Source of the DNA: Dermatemys mawii
Taxonomy: Eukaryota > Chordata > Testudines > Dermatemydidae
Direction: 5' to 3'
Assembly (NCBI GenBank): GCA_007922305.1
Contig: ML677373.1
Span: 11,396,127 to 11,460,126 of the forward strand
DNA length: 64,000 nucleotides
Shown: positions 1 through 13,335 of the stretch, piece after piece
How positions within the stretch are numbered: position 1 is the stretch's first letter
Layout of the letters: each line of letters starts with the position of its first letter
Notes under the pieces: generated by a model
Seen by the model: the letters and a program-made list of their open reading frames with translations, nothing else
Told to the model about the DNA's origin: nothing
Databases searched by the model: none
Program-made: the position numbers and the translations under genes

Positions 1-739
1 ATTGCTTGCATTAATACCAACTTTGGTAAAATTATCCTCTTACAACAGAATGTGAATTTAGGACTTATGGTAACGGATGAAGACCCTTTGGCCCCATCAT
101 TGGAACAAGTACATTAAGCATGCTTATTACTTATTTAATTCCTAAATATGATTATTTTCCTAAATCGGTTCAGTGAGTAGTATCAGTCGTAAGGGTCTTC
201 TCTGGTGGCATATACTCTGGCATTCACATCAGATTTTTATATTTTACCTCTTCATGCTCCCTTCAAGCCTACCTTCCTGTCCTCTGCACGTAATCTCAGA
301 CACGGAAGCAATTTGAAAATCTTCATTGCTGAATAGCCCAAAAATCTCCTGTTTTGGGAGAGTGCATCTTATCTGTGTCCTGGCTTGTTTTTAAAATCCT
401 AAATCTAAAAACCCGTTCTTAAAATCATGTAACAGAATTTGAATTGACTTCCTGGCTGATTTAAGGTTCACCCATACTGTCTTCCCATTGAATGTAATTC
501 TTACTCTGTGTATATTGTATTTAATTTGCCATCCTAAAGAGATGGAGCCATTGCTTACTGGTATCAGTGTCTGAAAGTTGCTAGGCTAGGCTGCTGCAAA
601 GTAATTGTAAACACTTTGAACCCAGTCTAACTTTCATTTCAAGAGTTTCTTACCCAGTATGCATTTAGGAAAGGTAGTGAGTGAAAATGCAAAGTGTATT
701 AATGTTAATAGGTACTTTACGATCCATTAAAAATACTTT

Positions 740-905
740 TCCCTTCTCATATCATGTTTTATCCCAGAATCTCAAAGCTCTTTTCATGCTCTGATCACAA
801 AGCTGGTATTCCTGTTTTCTAGATGGGGAAAATGAGGCACAGTGATTGAGTTCACAGGAGGTCAGAGCTGACATACAGTTCTGTGCTCTAGTCACTACAC
901 AGTGC
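740..905 (-). repeat. MIR-type SINE, antisense
   Basis: The order ctcaaagctc, gatggggaaaatgaggcaca, gtgattgag, cacaggaggtcagag, tgctctagtcacta is the reverse of the MIR core and 3' region. Old and diverged. Confidence 0.55.
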
Positions 906-1767
906 CTATTCCATCAGTAGTAAAAGAGGCACAGAACTGTCTTATTGCATCTGCCTTCATGCCAAGGGAGATGGGTTAATGCTGTTCTAGATTTTTTTTT
1001 TTTCCCTCAAGTGACAAATACTGTAGTGCTTGTTTGTTTTTCAATTATCCCTCTCCGCATGGGATATTGGCAATGGAAGAAAAACACCCTTTCCATTATT
1101 GCCTCATAATAAATAGCACTGGTACTGCATGTCCTTATTGTGTAGGTTGGGAGTATGCAAAGCAAAAATATATGGGGATCCAGGGCTGGAACAGTGGGGT
1201 CAAGGCACAGTGACAGAACTGTGTTGGAAGTTTGTGTTCTGGTGCTAGTGAAGCTCACGAGTTAGTACTGCAATTTGCTCAATTTGCTGTTGCTGCTGTT
1301 CTGTTTCCAGTGCAGTTCTGAATGGATTCTAACCAGCAAGCCTCTTCAGTGTTAATTCAGTGACTGTTCAGTCTTGTTAACGTCAGATAACTTCTTGTTT
1401 TCTCTAGTTACCCCTGAAGTCTCATTGCAGATCCAATTTTGCTACCATCCCACACAGTTCTCTTGTTCCCTATTTATTGCTATAATATAGTATTTATTAC
1501 TGTAATTTCTTGACCTCAAATGTAGAGTCATGAGTATGAGGCAGGAAAACAATTTTTTAAAGAACTGAGTCTCATTTAACTTCTTTACAACTTCTTTTTG
1601 TTTGGATTCTGTCCGTTAGTGATCTGTTTTGATTTAAACTTTGAAACACCCATGGCTCTGTATTTGCATTGTAGGGAATAAAAGTTTCCTATTTAGTGAA
1701 GGTCTATGCTGTTGCTTCTCTTTATTCCTCTTGTAGTTGATCTCAGACTTCTATTTTGAGACCCAAA

Positions 1768-1908
1768 TACATAAGAATACATACAGGTTCAGACTAATAG
1801 ACTATCCTTCTAGCCCAGTATCCTGTCTTCTGACAGTGGCTGATGCCAGCTGCTTCAGAGGAAGTGAACAGAACAGATCAACTTATCAAGCGATCCATCC
1901 CTACAGGC
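1768..1908 (-). mobile_element. CR1 LINE 3'-end fragment
   Basis: Diagnostic blocks of the turtle CR1 3' region read in antisense on the + strand: ctagcccagtatcctgtctt, then ctgacagtggc, gcttcagaggaagtgaacag and gatccatccc. It is strongly 5' truncated and diverged. The same subfamily is present in longer form at 38929-39425. Confidence 0.75.
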
Positions 1909-2810
1909 CGGAATCTGTGCTGCTTACTGTGAATGAGTCAGTGGTAATGGTCTGGTCCTGTGAGGTTATGGGGTGCCATCAACTCCCATTAGCTTCAGTA
2001 GGAATTAAGGCTGCAGAGTATAGAACATCCCTTGTGGGCTCAGTCCTAAATTCTGAGTAATGTAGCTGGTTGTAGAAAATGTACTTGCCATCCATTAGCA
2101 AAGGGCAACATGATGAGAAGATGCCCAGTGATTCTTCTAGGATAAACATGCAACATCCCTCCCCCTCCTTTTCCCCCCTGCGCTCTGTGCTTTGCATTTT
2201 TTCTCTCCGGTCTAATTCAGATCATGCAGTATGGGTTATTCAGGTGTTAATCGTAGCTAGAGAGTTTGTGTGTGATATATAACCATGATTGATGGATGAA
2301 AAATTAAGAGCCTGCGAAACCTTCCATCTTCAAAGGCAGCCGGCATGTTTTTCTGTTTAGAAATTCATAGATGTAGAGTATTTTAGCTTTTAACAGGTAA
2401 AGATGGATGGTTCTGGGTCACATACGTATGATTTCTTGTCAGACACCATGAATAAATGCTGATCGCTGTGAAGAATTGTAGTTTTGATGCTATATGCATA
2501 TGTAATACTCTAAACCATTAATACGGTTCTTTATTGAGCAGGGGAAGCTGTATCTAACCCTCCCTTGCTTCTGACATTTCAGTTGGTCTCACTGGGGATT
2601 TCGTAGGAATCACCTGACATTCATAGCGGTTAGAGAAGAGGAGAAGGCTTACTGGAATTTTTGCAGTTCTGGGAAAAATTGATTCACTTTAGTGGATAAC
2701 CTGTTCCAACCCTCTGAATATCCATTGCACAGTTTTTTGCACTTGACTTGATTGTCCATTTTGCTCTGCAGGTTGAGGACTTTGATTCATTTGACTCTGT
2801 CTATATAGAC

Positions 2811-3055
2811 AAAAGGAATGTCTGCGCTACAGCATAGCTATGCCCTCATAGCTAGGTGGGCCTAACCCCATAGTGTAGACACAGTTTTGATGACAGGCGG
2901 GTTTTTTCTGTGGTGTAGAAACATCACATCCCCAAATGAAGTTAGCTGTGTCGACAGATGCCCTCTTCTATAGCTGCTGTGGTCAGGGGTGTAGGTTTTT
3001 TGACTGATGTAGCTATGCTGATACAACTTTTCAGTGTAGACCAGTCCTCAGGGAT
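2811..3055. repeat. MITE-like repeat fragment
   Basis: Contains gtctgcgctacagcatagct, a tagtgtagacacag block, gtagctatgctgatacaact and ends tcagtgtagaccagtcctca. This is the TGTAGAC end style of the turtle MITEs seen elsewhere in the window. Limits are approximate. Confidence 0.5.
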
Positions 3056-4593
3056 CATCACAAGTATTTTATAATAAAAATGAAACCTTGTATAGCCTGC
3101 AATATCAAAACCACTTAAATAACAGCTAGCACTGTCCCATGAGGGGTTATTTTGAGACATTAAGGATAGAAAAATAATATAGTATGAAGTGCATGGAAGT
3201 AGTGGAATTTTAGGGAAACGAAGAAATCCATATAATTATGCCAAACTGCATCCATTTTTATTTTCAGTATTTATAAAATCTGTCATCAGGGAAATGCATT
3301 GAATTGCAGCATCTCTTTTCTGGTTTTGATTCTGCAGCAAATTAGCTGCATTCATCACGACAACTACTAAAAATAAAAAATAACTTCAACACTTGTTAAA
3401 TGTCCAGTGAGAATAGAGAATGAAAATCCAGTCCAGCCTTTAAAGTACTTGCCTACGCGACTGAGGCTTTTGCTGCAGCCCTCATAAGAAATCCACCTTC
3501 ATTTACATTATGCAAGTCAGAGAGCAGGCTGCCATAGACAAGCAGTTTGAAGCAGCTCTGAAAATTTAATTTTGTCATCTCTCCTGGAGAATCTATATTG
3601 AGTTCAAACAGCAGAATTTCTCTGACAGATGCTTTTGATGACAAGATTTCACTTGTTTTCCTCCCCCTCTACCACCTTTCCATATCCCTCCCTCAGATCC
3701 CCTTCTCGTCAAAGAAAAGAGACATAATTTGAATGTTTGGTGTCTGTGTTGGCGCTAGGAGCAGTGTTAATAACTGACATTTGCAAAGCTAAAGCCTCAT
3801 CCCACTTGACTGTTTAATTACTTGAGGGATTTCAAAGGCTCTGGAGGTTGACAACACCTTCCTTAAGTGCTGGCTAGGAAGAACCTGCTTCATTGTTTCC
3901 ATTCTGCCTGTTCCCTCCCCACCATGTGCTGCTTTTTTCTTAAAATGGAACATCATAATCTTAGAAAACAAGATTCTTCTCTGAAATCTTTGTACCTACT
4001 ATTACACGGCACATTTACAGTTACTAGAACTGAAAGACGAGAGAGACTCTTTTTTTTTTTTCAGTTTTCTTTGTATATTTGATAGAATTTGAACGTGTAA
4101 TTCAGTTTTACTGTTTCCTCAGTACAGTTTTTCTCCCATTTGTGGAGGCCTGCCTTTAATATAGTCCTAAAGCGGGAAGAACAACACTTTTAAAAGTAGT
4201 AGTATGTGATTCAGAAACCATAATAATTGTTAGGAGGCTCCTTTTTTAAAAAAAAAAAAAAAATTTCAAGTTGACAGTTTAAATAGCAAATAAATGTAAA
4301 TTTAAATAAATACATAAAAATCCTACTTGCCATTTCCCATCACCATTTCACCTACATGTACTTTCACAGGTTTTTGCCTTCTCATATTTATCACGGTCTT
4401 CATTCTCTGACAAGTCAGGCTATTACAGCAGTTTAAAAGGGACTCTACCAACTTGACTTTTGTGAAATTAACTAACCCCAGAAAAAGTCATTTCCTCATA
4501 TTTCACTCCCTTTAAATACTGTTGTCCTTTTAAAATTTCATCTTTTTCTGAGATGTGTAAGGGTTTTTCTGCTCTCCTGTTGATGATTATAAC

Positions 4594-5068
4594 TAGGGCC
4601 CTATCAAATTCATGATCCATTTTGATCAGTGTCACGGTCCTAGGACTTTAAATATTGTAAATTTAATGATTTCAGATATTTAAATCAGAAATTTCATGAT
4701 GTAACTGTAGGGTTCCTGACCCAGCTCTGAAGGCAGGAGCACAGAAGTAAGGGTGGCATTATATGGCACTGTCACCTTTACTTCTGCGCTGCTGCTGGCA
4801 GAGTGCTGCCTTCAGAGCTGGATGCCTGGCCAGCAGCTCTCTAGCCACTTGCTCTGAAGGCAATGCAGAAGTAAGGGTGGCAGTACTGTGACCCTTCTAC
4901 AATAACCTTCTAACCCCTCCCCCCATGACCCTCCTTTGGGTCGGGACCCCAGTTTGAGAAATGCTGATCTCCTTTGTGAAATCTGTATACTATAGTGTAA
5001 AAGTACAAAAGACCTGGTTTCATGGTCCATGATGTGTTTTTCATGGCCGTGAATTTAGTGGGGCCCTA
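4594..5068. mobile_element. hAT-type nonautonomous DNA transposon
   Basis: Terminal inverted repeats TAGGGCCCTATCAAATTCAT and, reversed from the right end, TAGGGCCCCACTAAATTCAC. The eight-base flanks attataac and attgtaat agree at 6 of 8 positions, as for a hAT 8-bp duplication that has decayed. 475 bp, no coding capacity. It contains an internal repeat of the gcagaagtaagggtggca type (about 4740-4880). Confidence 0.8.
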
Positions 5069-5241
5069 ATTGTAATGGTATATTCAGAAAGTGAGAAGCT
5101 GACTATTTGGGAGATACAACAAAATTAGCTGTAAAGAAAGTACTGTCAAATGCACCAAATAAACTGAAAAAATAGCATTTGTTTTTGCTAACTTCTTTCA
5201 GCTATAGTGATCTTGGAGGTTACTGATAACTATAATAGGTA

Positions 5242-5886
5242 CAGGTTTCAAAGGGGTAGCCGTGTTAGTCTGTATCAGCAAAAACAACGAGGAGTCCTTG
5301 TGGCACCTTAGACTAACAAATATTTTTGGGCATAAGCTTTTGTGGTCTATAACTCACTTCATCAGATGCATGGAGTGAAAAATACAGTAGACAGGTATAC
5401 AGCACATGAAAAGATGGGAGTTCCCTTACCAAGTTGGAGGGTCGGTGCTAACAAGGCCAATTCCATCAGGGTGGCTGTGGCCCATTGACAAGAAGAGGTT
5501 AATATCAGCACAGGGAAAATTACTTTTTGTAGTGAGCCAGCCACTCCTAGTCTTTCTTCAGGCCTAATTTGATGGTGTCAGGTTTGCAAATTAATTCCAG
5601 TTTTGCAGTTTCTTGTTGAAGTCTGTTTTTGAAGTTTTTTTTGTTGAAGAATGGCCTCTTTTAAGTCTATTATTGAGTGTCCAGGGAGATTGAAGTGCTT
5701 TCCTACTGTTTTTTGAATGTTACAATTCTTGATCTCTGATTTGTGTCCATTTATTCTTTTGCATAGAGACTGTCTGGTTTGGCTGGTATACATAGCAGAG
5801 GGGCATTGCTGGCACATGATGGCATATACAGCATTTTCAGAAAAATGAGATCTTCCCTCTACTCCCACCCCCAATTGGCAGGTTTC
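5242..5886 (-). mobile_element. Penelope-like retroelement, 3' part with GIY-YIG remnant
   Basis: On the minus strand a 98-codon open frame (5874-5578) shows the GIY-YIG endonuclease region of Penelope-like elements: a VYAIMCQQCPSAMY block, QSLCKRINGHKSEI, then VGKHFNLPGHSIIDL. The usual Y-(I/V)-G core reads YTS, so the nuclease is probably dead. Downstream on the same strand come the 3' untranslated region and the typical tail (gatgaagtgag, caaaagctta, gtgccacaaggactcctcg, cagactaacacggctacccc). The copy is 5' truncated. The octamer caggtttc occurs at both edges (5242-5249 and 5879-5886) and may be the target duplication. Confidence 0.85.
5578..5874 (-). pseudogene. GIY-YIG endonuclease domain fragment of a Penelope-like element
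   Basis: 98 codons of open frame, cut at its 5' side by truncation of the element, so reverse transcriptase sequence is missing. Conserved family residues visible are the Cys pair (CQQC), the Arg and His of KRINGH, and the terminal HFNLPGHS block. The core tyrosine-glycine motif is changed to YTSQT. The apparent ATG is internal to the domain linker. Not a functional gene. Confidence 0.7.
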
Positions 5887-7294
5887 TTTTGAAAGGATTA
5901 ATGCATTTAAACCCTAAGTGCTTTATAAACTATACATGCAAGGACCACTGCAGCTATCTTTTGAGTAAAGTTGTTTAACAACAATACTCCAGTAGTTCAG
6001 GGAAAGAAGTGACAAATAATATCTGATTTAACACGAAACAGTGAAGGCGGATTTCTCCTATGCTGCATGTAATTATCCTGGCCAGAAAGTAGGGTAACAG
6101 TTGGAAGTTAAAAACTGAGTGAAAATTTGTTCAAGAACAGCAGTGCTGAGATTTTCATAGGGTGACTCTGAAAGTCCCAATGACAGCGATGAGGCACAAC
6201 TAGGATGTGATTGTGCCACTTCAGGATTGTAGTACAGGAATCTAATGTCCTTGATGGGTCTGTGGTTACCTCCGTTCCTGAACTGAATGCAAAATCAGAA
6301 CTGGTTTCTGGGGCTGCTTTCCCCATCTTAGCTTGTCTTGCATCTTCCTTCAGAACCCAGCTGTGCATTGAAACAAATAGGCCATAAAGCTATAATAATA
6401 ACAAAGTTGTTATGTGTTGGCTATGTCTGTACAGCAATAAAAGTTGTACTGAGCCTTGCCTCCAGACCACAGTTACGGGCTCATTGCTTTACATTGCTCA
6501 AACTCTGCAGAGAATCTGACAAAGTGAAACTCTCATTGAAAGTTTAACCACTGGATGAAAATCTTTTCTATAAAAATTCTGGACTAGATATTTCTATAAC
6601 TCCTACAAATCCATTTTGGACACTGACAAACCAGTTTGTAGTTGGGAAGAACGTAGAAATTTGGCTTTTGTTATCCACAGTTCAGCTACTCTAAAGGAGA
6701 TATGCCAGGGAAGAACTGAATTCAATTATTTTCCCCTTTCACAGGAAAGCCATTCTTTCAATACAAATAGGAAAGTTAAAAGTACAAGGCCAAGAAGGCC
6801 AGATTTTAAAAATAATAATAATCTGTTAAAACTACAGCTTTTTTCCAAATAAATCAGCCATTTTATGTCTAATTTGTTTTCATTGTGGGTGCACATAGGT
6901 AAGTGTACGTACATACTATTGACTTTAAATACATTAAGAGTATTCATGTGTTCAGCATTATTGGCATCCTTTAGTGAAAGAAGTAATAACCTGTTGGAAT
7001 GAGGACATTTATTGGCTAGTAAGCCACTTGAGTCAGTGACCTCATCTCCTTTTGTGTATTCTACAAGGCCAGGCATTAGCATTTAATAACAAATGAATAA
7101 TTAGAAACGAAATCAAATACTGCCATGGCCTCTGTATACCTTTCTCCATAGGATCTGCAGATTTTTATGAGGTTTTTGCCCTTTGTTTCTAGTTCCCAGC
7201 ACTTGTGTACCCTCAGATTAATTATGTGTAGGTGTATTGAGGGACAGATCAACACAAAGTTGGAAATCTCATTTGTCTTGTGTATTTTTCAGCA

Positions 7295-7495
7295 TTTGGC
7301 CAAGACTTTCAAAATTGGATGCCTAAGGTCAGGCTCCTAAACAAGTGGCCCAGTTCTTAGAGGTTTTGAGCATCCACCCACCCTTTGGGATCACACAGAG
7401 CTGCTGGGTGCTGAGCCCTTTTGAAAACTCTGCCATTTATTTAGGGTCCTAAATATGGGTTTAGTCCCAATTTTAGGCCTACAGTTCTAACAATT
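7295..7495. repeat. Palindromic MITE-like interspersed repeat
   Basis: Contains the reptile-wide motif set ttggccaagactttcaaaat, gatgcctaaggtcaggctcc, gttttgagcatccaccca, and, inverted after the centre, gctgggtgctgagccctttt and atttatttagggtcc. The two halves are imperfect inverted copies. Family name not known to me. Confidence 0.6.
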
Positions 7496-8264
7496 GTGAC
7501 TTTTGTTTTCCTTGTCACCATTGTGGGTGCTGTTGCCCAGTATGAAATGGCTGAACACAGAGGTAATAAGATCAGGAACTGTGGGGGAAAATGGGGAGGA
7601 GAAGGGAGTAATCCGTATCATACTTCTGTTAGTTCTGTGAGCCTTCTCCTCCCCCCAGTAGAAAATTTTTAACAGAAAACTCTCTCTTCAGTTTGCGTTC
7701 GTGATGCTATCATTCATAGCCTCCGTTCATGTCTCTTTTCTGAGATGAACAGAAACCAAATGGCTCAGGCATTGCTCCATTAAACAGCAGCTATTTTATA
7801 GCATAAAACTTGCACGCTTACAGTTCCTTATTCAGCACACGTCAAACACTGTGTAGGTGATAAGTTTTTATAGCTGTTTGTGATATTGATTCCCCTTTTA
7901 TGAAGGATGGGGCTCTGACTGATAAGGAGCCTAGATAGGGAGAAGCAAAGACCAGGAGGGAAGAGGGTTAATTAAATGCCAGGTAAAAGAGAAGGCCTCA
8001 ACTCTGTTCTTTAGATTGAAGTAGGGGATTTTCTACTGGCTTAGTACATCATTTTTATTAAAGTAACAGGGCAGTATTTCTAACGCATTTAGGGGAAGAT
8101 GACTTCTATTTTAGAGTAAAATGCGTTAGAGGGGCTGGAATTAGTTCCATCATGACTTTTTTTTAAAACTTGCTTTTCAAAAGACACTTATTTTCTTGAG
8201 AATGAAAGAGGATTATATGTACAAATCATTTGTGTTTTAAGAAATAGGGTTCTATTTCTCTGCT

Positions 8265-8350
8265 GATAATGATACTTAACACTTACATAGCACTTTTAAT
8301 CTTCAAAGCATTTTCCAAACTTAAATATCACAGGACCTCTGTGACCATTT
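8265..8350. repeat. Old SINE/LINE 3' fragment
   Basis: cttacatagcacttttaatc + ttcaaagcattttccaaact resembles the 3' end shared by ancient amniote MIR/L2-type repeats. A similar piece (tttatttatatagcactctt and following bases) is at 25920-26000. Confidence 0.4.
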
Positions 8351-9119
8351 CTCCATTTGGGAAACTTGGCAAAAATTTCCTGCTCTTGCTCTCACTACTT
8401 CTGTCAGTGGTATTAGTGATATTGGGAGCCTTAATGAAGTTGGACTACTGTTGTATTAAGTACTCTGTTCATTAGACCTGCTCTACGCAGGTTAGAGAAC
8501 ATGGTAATAAAAACAACTGCAAAGCCGCACCTGAGCTTTTAGGAAACTTTTAGACAATCCTCAGTAGAGAGACAGCCAGAGACTTCTGTTGTGGACATAT
8601 TATCCCTCCTCCATGACTGTCATAGCACATTGGATCACATGCTGAGTAGGTGCAGCATGCTGCCGCTATACAATTACAGTCTACATTCAGGTTTTAGTGG
8701 TTATCCCTACTGATTCTGGAGCTCAGATCACCTTTGCGAAGGTCTGTTCGTTTGCTGTGATGAGTAACTTTTTAAGACTAGCAAGTAAATTCTCATGATG
8801 ATTGGTAATGGGGAAAAGAATAGGCAAGGATACTTTTGTGTGTTCTAGAAAACTTTTATGACAGTTTTGAAAGGCTGTCTCAAACATTTTGTATTAGAAA
8901 TGTACTCAGTAATGTGTAATAAATCAGTAACTTCTGGAAGGATGTTTAATACCTTTAAGGTGTGTTATAGAATCCAAGAGGCATTAAGAATCTTAGTCAT
9001 TGGTTAAATGAACTGATTGTAGAGCTTAGCTCTGAGTGGAAGTGTGGTGAAGCAGAATTATAACTAACATACCGACCATGACTTCTCTGACCAGAATAGA
9101 CACTATTATTTTTCTTCTT

Positions 9120-9760
9120 CATGCGAAGGTCCACAGATCTGTTACAATGCGTTCTTCAGATTGATTCTGCACTCACATGGCAAGCAACCGGTCAGTTATG
9201 GGCAGCAGGGGAATGCTTCACCCTCTTGACATCCTCGTCTCTTCCTTTACCCTCTGCCCCCAGCAGTTCTGTTTGTCTCCCCAGCATCAGGCATTTCAGC
9301 TAGAGCTTTTCTAAAGGAAAGGTCCACGTTTTATTTTAAATATCCAACTAAACATTTTGCCTCCTCATTTATCTAATTCCCAGCAGTGTCCCAGACTGCG
9401 TTTGCCTTTTAGGGAGATTGTCCTCTCATTTCTCCTTCCCCTTCTGTTTTTGAAATTGAGAGCTTACTCTGAGATCCAGTATTGTACTCAGGACAGAATA
9501 GTCTTGTATTCTGTACTGAGATCTGCCATGTAGCCATCCTCTATAAATTCTCAAAATTCGAAATTTGAGTCATCCAGTATTTAACCAGTGCCATTTTTGT
9601 TGGAAGTCTTCTCCACATCCTACTTCCTAGAAGAAGATGGCGGATGTATAATGTATGTAAATATTCCCAAATAAAGTATATAAGCAACAATTCTGCCTCC
9701 CACCCTGAAGCCACATTTCTGTGAAAATCGTGTTGTAACAGATCTGTGGACCTTAGCATG
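9120..9760. repeat. Possible DNA element bounded by ~33-bp inverted repeats
   Basis: Left end catgcgaaggtccacagatc + tgttacaatgcg and right end, reversed, catgctaaggtccacagatc + tgttacaacacg agree at about 31 of 34 positions. The interior (about 570 bp) has no recognised domain. The long antisense frame over 9541-9951 includes the right arm and is not a known protein. No clear target duplication. Confidence 0.45.
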
Positions 9761-12384
9761 AATAACAGTGGGAAAAGAGGTGTGCTTATCAGAAAATGTA
9801 CTTGCTTTGAGTAACAGTGTCCACAGACGCGGCCCACCCCAGAGACAAGTGGATCATCCAGAATAAAGAGGGAAGTTGACATCCAAAGATTTGGGGTTGG
9901 TTTGTTTGGGTGAATTTCCCATTCTTTGTAAGAAGAGAAATCATTGTGCATTTTTTCTCAGTGTATATGTAACACAAATTCTACAGTTAAGGAAAGTAGA
10001 TCTGAATGGTCCTGGCTGTGGAAATTCTCTCACCTTGGAGAAACTAGAGGGGGCAGAGCGTTCCTCTGCTGCTGGTGGCTCACAGGTTTGGTTCTGGCCC
10101 TGAGTTGCAAGCTGGTTAAAGTACCCACTGTAAAGAGGGGAAATTTTCCTATCCCGAACCATAGTTTGTAGCCTGGTTTGTCGAGCATTCTTCAAAGGGA
10201 AAAGCAAACAACCCTGTCCATACTACTCAGAGAAACTACTAAAACTCTACTTGACTGGCAAAGCCAGTGGTTTTTAAAGGAATGTTGTCAGATTGATTTG
10301 GGTCCCACATTTGATAATACCTAAGAAGCAATCTGCTTTCCCTCATACCTTCTCGACACTCAGTGGTTATTGTGTGAGGTGCTGCAAATTAGCTGGATTA
10401 TTGATAGAGGGTTGTAGTAGGTGAAGTGGGAATTCTGGGAAAATAATAGTTGTTGGCGTATATGCTCTTCATTTGTCTGCTCATCTTTGGGTATGATGTG
10501 TGCAGAGGGTATGCGTATGATTCTTCTTCCCTATCCCCTCGTCATTTCCTGGTTCTGGTGTAATTAAAAAGCAGAGGGCAAAATGATGATGAAAGAGGGG
10601 AGTTAGCCATAAAGGGCTATCTAAATGCAAGGATAACTGGTGAGGTACCATGCTGCATCAGAGAAGGGGAGAATAATCAAACCTAATGAAAAAATATTTA
10701 CCCCATACTTTAAGCACCTCCATCCTAAACCACCACCTTAATTAAGATACTAAACTAATCTGCTGATCCTAGTTAAAGATGTTTGATGTCTCTTTGCATA
10801 TCCACCAAAGCTGTGAACCTGTTGCCATCTATGGTGGTTTCCACGAAAATTACACAGGGTGTTTTTTTTTTGTAGTGGCCTATTGGATTGATCGTATAGT
10901 TTTACAATAATCACGTATTCACCCAGAACATCTGATGCATTTTGCTGAATTAGTTTATCACCTGCTCTTTGGTCTCCCAAGCTAGAAAAGTCCTCTATTT
11001 AGTTTTATGTGGGGTTAGAAATTTGTCCTGTACCAGCACAAGATGTCCTTTAGTTCACAAAGTAAATATGGCCTGTAAGGGCCATTGTGGTAAAGTGTTA
11101 AGCACTGGATAGCTTATTCTGCTGTAACAAAATGATGGAAACGTGTTTGTTTTTTTTTTTTTTTTTTTTTTTGGCTTCTGAATAATGGTCTATGCTTGAT
11201 TCTCTGCTGCCTTCCACCTTGTATAAACATGAATACCAGTGGAAAATGGGTGTAAAATGCTACAATGGATATAAATGAATGGAGAGTTTTGATTTGGTAG
11301 CATTTCACATCCTCTCTGCACTTGCAAGGCCGAGTAGAATTGGTCTCTTAAAGTAGTGTATAAAGCTCAAATCCTTGAGCTGGTTGATGCCACAGGGACT
11401 TGTGTAGCCTTCCATTTCCAGCACGTCTTTTCCTTTTGTCTAAGAAGAAGTTGTTTCCAGTTCAGTATTCAACACCACTTATGTCAGGATAATAGATCTT
11501 TATTGTCAAGAGGGATTGATTGGATGATCTAATAGATTTTGAGTGGCTGTGCTCCTAAATGGAAGACTCTAATAACTAATATGAAATAAATAACAGGAAC
11601 ATGCTGCCTCTTCAGGAACTCTGGTCCTTGTTTGTATATCTAAAGCTCCTTAATTTGGTGAGAAATTAAAAATGCAAAAAGGTGAAAGAAACCATCTCTT
11701 CTAAATCTTTCAACATTGATGCTTTAAGGTTTGGGAAAAGTTCTGGCCTTTCTGTAAGCAAGCTGTGGCTGTATTTTCCGTTCTCCATGACATGAGTTAA
11801 AGCCAAAGAATCAGCCCTACATATTAGCCTCAATTTACTGGCTTTCTTTTACTGTAGTTAAAAAAATTTTTCACAGTTGAATTATGTTTTACATTATCAT
11901 AGTGAATGTGGCATTAGTGTCAATGTCCTGTTAATTCAACTTATTCTGTTATTTAATTGGTGTTCCTATGGAAAAAACGTGATGTGCATTTAGACTTAAT
12001 CTCTTCCATGATGATGCTTTGGTTTTTTCCTTTGTGTTTGCCCCATGCCACTGCTTTCTCCCCAGATTATTGCAGTCTTTGTGATTAAGGTATGCATGAC
12101 CATGAAAGCAGGGTGGTTTTACAGAGAAAATACTCTTATCTTTGAACTTCCGTAGCAGGCTTATTCAGCACAAAGCAGCTGGAATGAGGCTGGACTTTTG
12201 GTCAGTGTTCACATCCTGGCAGCGACCGTTAGGAGTTGTTGATGCAGTCAAAAAGGTTGTGATAACTCTACCTGTCTAAATCTGGAAAGTATCTGGTGTC
12301 CCTAGCAACAGTCAATGTGATATAGGCCACTGATTGCTCACCTGGTCTGGAGGAGCACAGTTAGTGTATGTGGCTCATCACTTA

Positions 12385-12659
12385 GGGCTGGTCCTCACTA
12401 GGGCAGGGGATTGACTGTAGATACGCAATTTCAGCTACGTTAATAACGTAGCTGAAATCGGCATATCTACAGCCGACTTACCTGCCGTCCTCACGGCGGC
12501 GGCACGCTCCCCCGTCAACTCCAGCTTGCGCCTTTTGGCGAGCTGGAGTTATGGAGTCGACGGGGGTGCCGCTGGCGATTGACTTATCGCGTCTTGACTA
12601 GACACGATAAATCGATCGCCATAAGATCGATCTCTCCCCGCGCTAGTGAAGACAAGCCC
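12385..12659. mobile_element. PIF/Harbinger-like MITE (275 bp) with TTA duplication
   Basis: Flanked by TTA on both sides (12382-12384 and 12660-12662). The ends GGGCTGGTCCTCACTAG and, reversed, GGGCTTGTCTTCACTAG are inverted repeats. Internally it has the self-complementary tttcagctacgtta/ataacgtagctgaaa, and is CpG-rich (cgcgtcttgactagacacga) for this region, suggesting a young copy. Similar to the Chompy-type MITEs of turtles and crocodilians. Confidence 0.8.
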
Positions 12660-13335
12660 TTAGAGAGAAATGCAATCAGCATGCATTTTGGCTTTTCCTC
12701 CCCTCCCCCCCACCCTCCCGCTAATTTGTTTGCCTTCATCTCCTCTTCGTGTATCATTGATAGGTACTGCTGGTCACTACCTGCTGGCAGGAGAACTGCA
12801 GTGAGAAACTCTCAGTGAAAGTACTGAATGGGTTGGCAACTAGAGGTGGTGATTACACGGGCGACTCCTTCCTCTTTCTCCCACCGCCCCAAAAGAAAAT
12901 CCACTGAAAACTATCACTATTTTACTTCTTCAATGGTGTACATTTCCAGCTAAGTGTGGCTAGTGGATTCAGTTAACCAGAGAGTGGTCACATAAGCAGT
13001 GGAGAGAGCTCTCTCTCTAGAGACTTGAGAGCTCTCAAACGTCAGTCCCCACCATTGGTGAGGGCATTTTGTAGTAACACAAAGGAGAAATTCTTGCAGC
13101 TTCACTCTTGTGCACTGTGGATCAATCTCTCCTCTATGCCAAAAGCAGCGTGTTGGCTTAATGGATTTATGTAACAGCCACAGAAATGAAAGGTCCCAGG
13201 ACCTTTGTAAGATGTTCTGTTTGAGCCGGAAGTTTTTTCTGAGCTTGTGGGAGAGTTGCGTTTATAGAGTTCTGCCCACTGATGCTGAGAACATTCCTTC
13301 AAAGGTTGGAATTGATCGGATCGAGTGATCCAAAG

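Noticed and set aside
9541..9951. 136-codon antisense open frame
   Set aside because: It overlaps the right inverted end of an unassigned repeat; no known domain, so a coding call is not justified.
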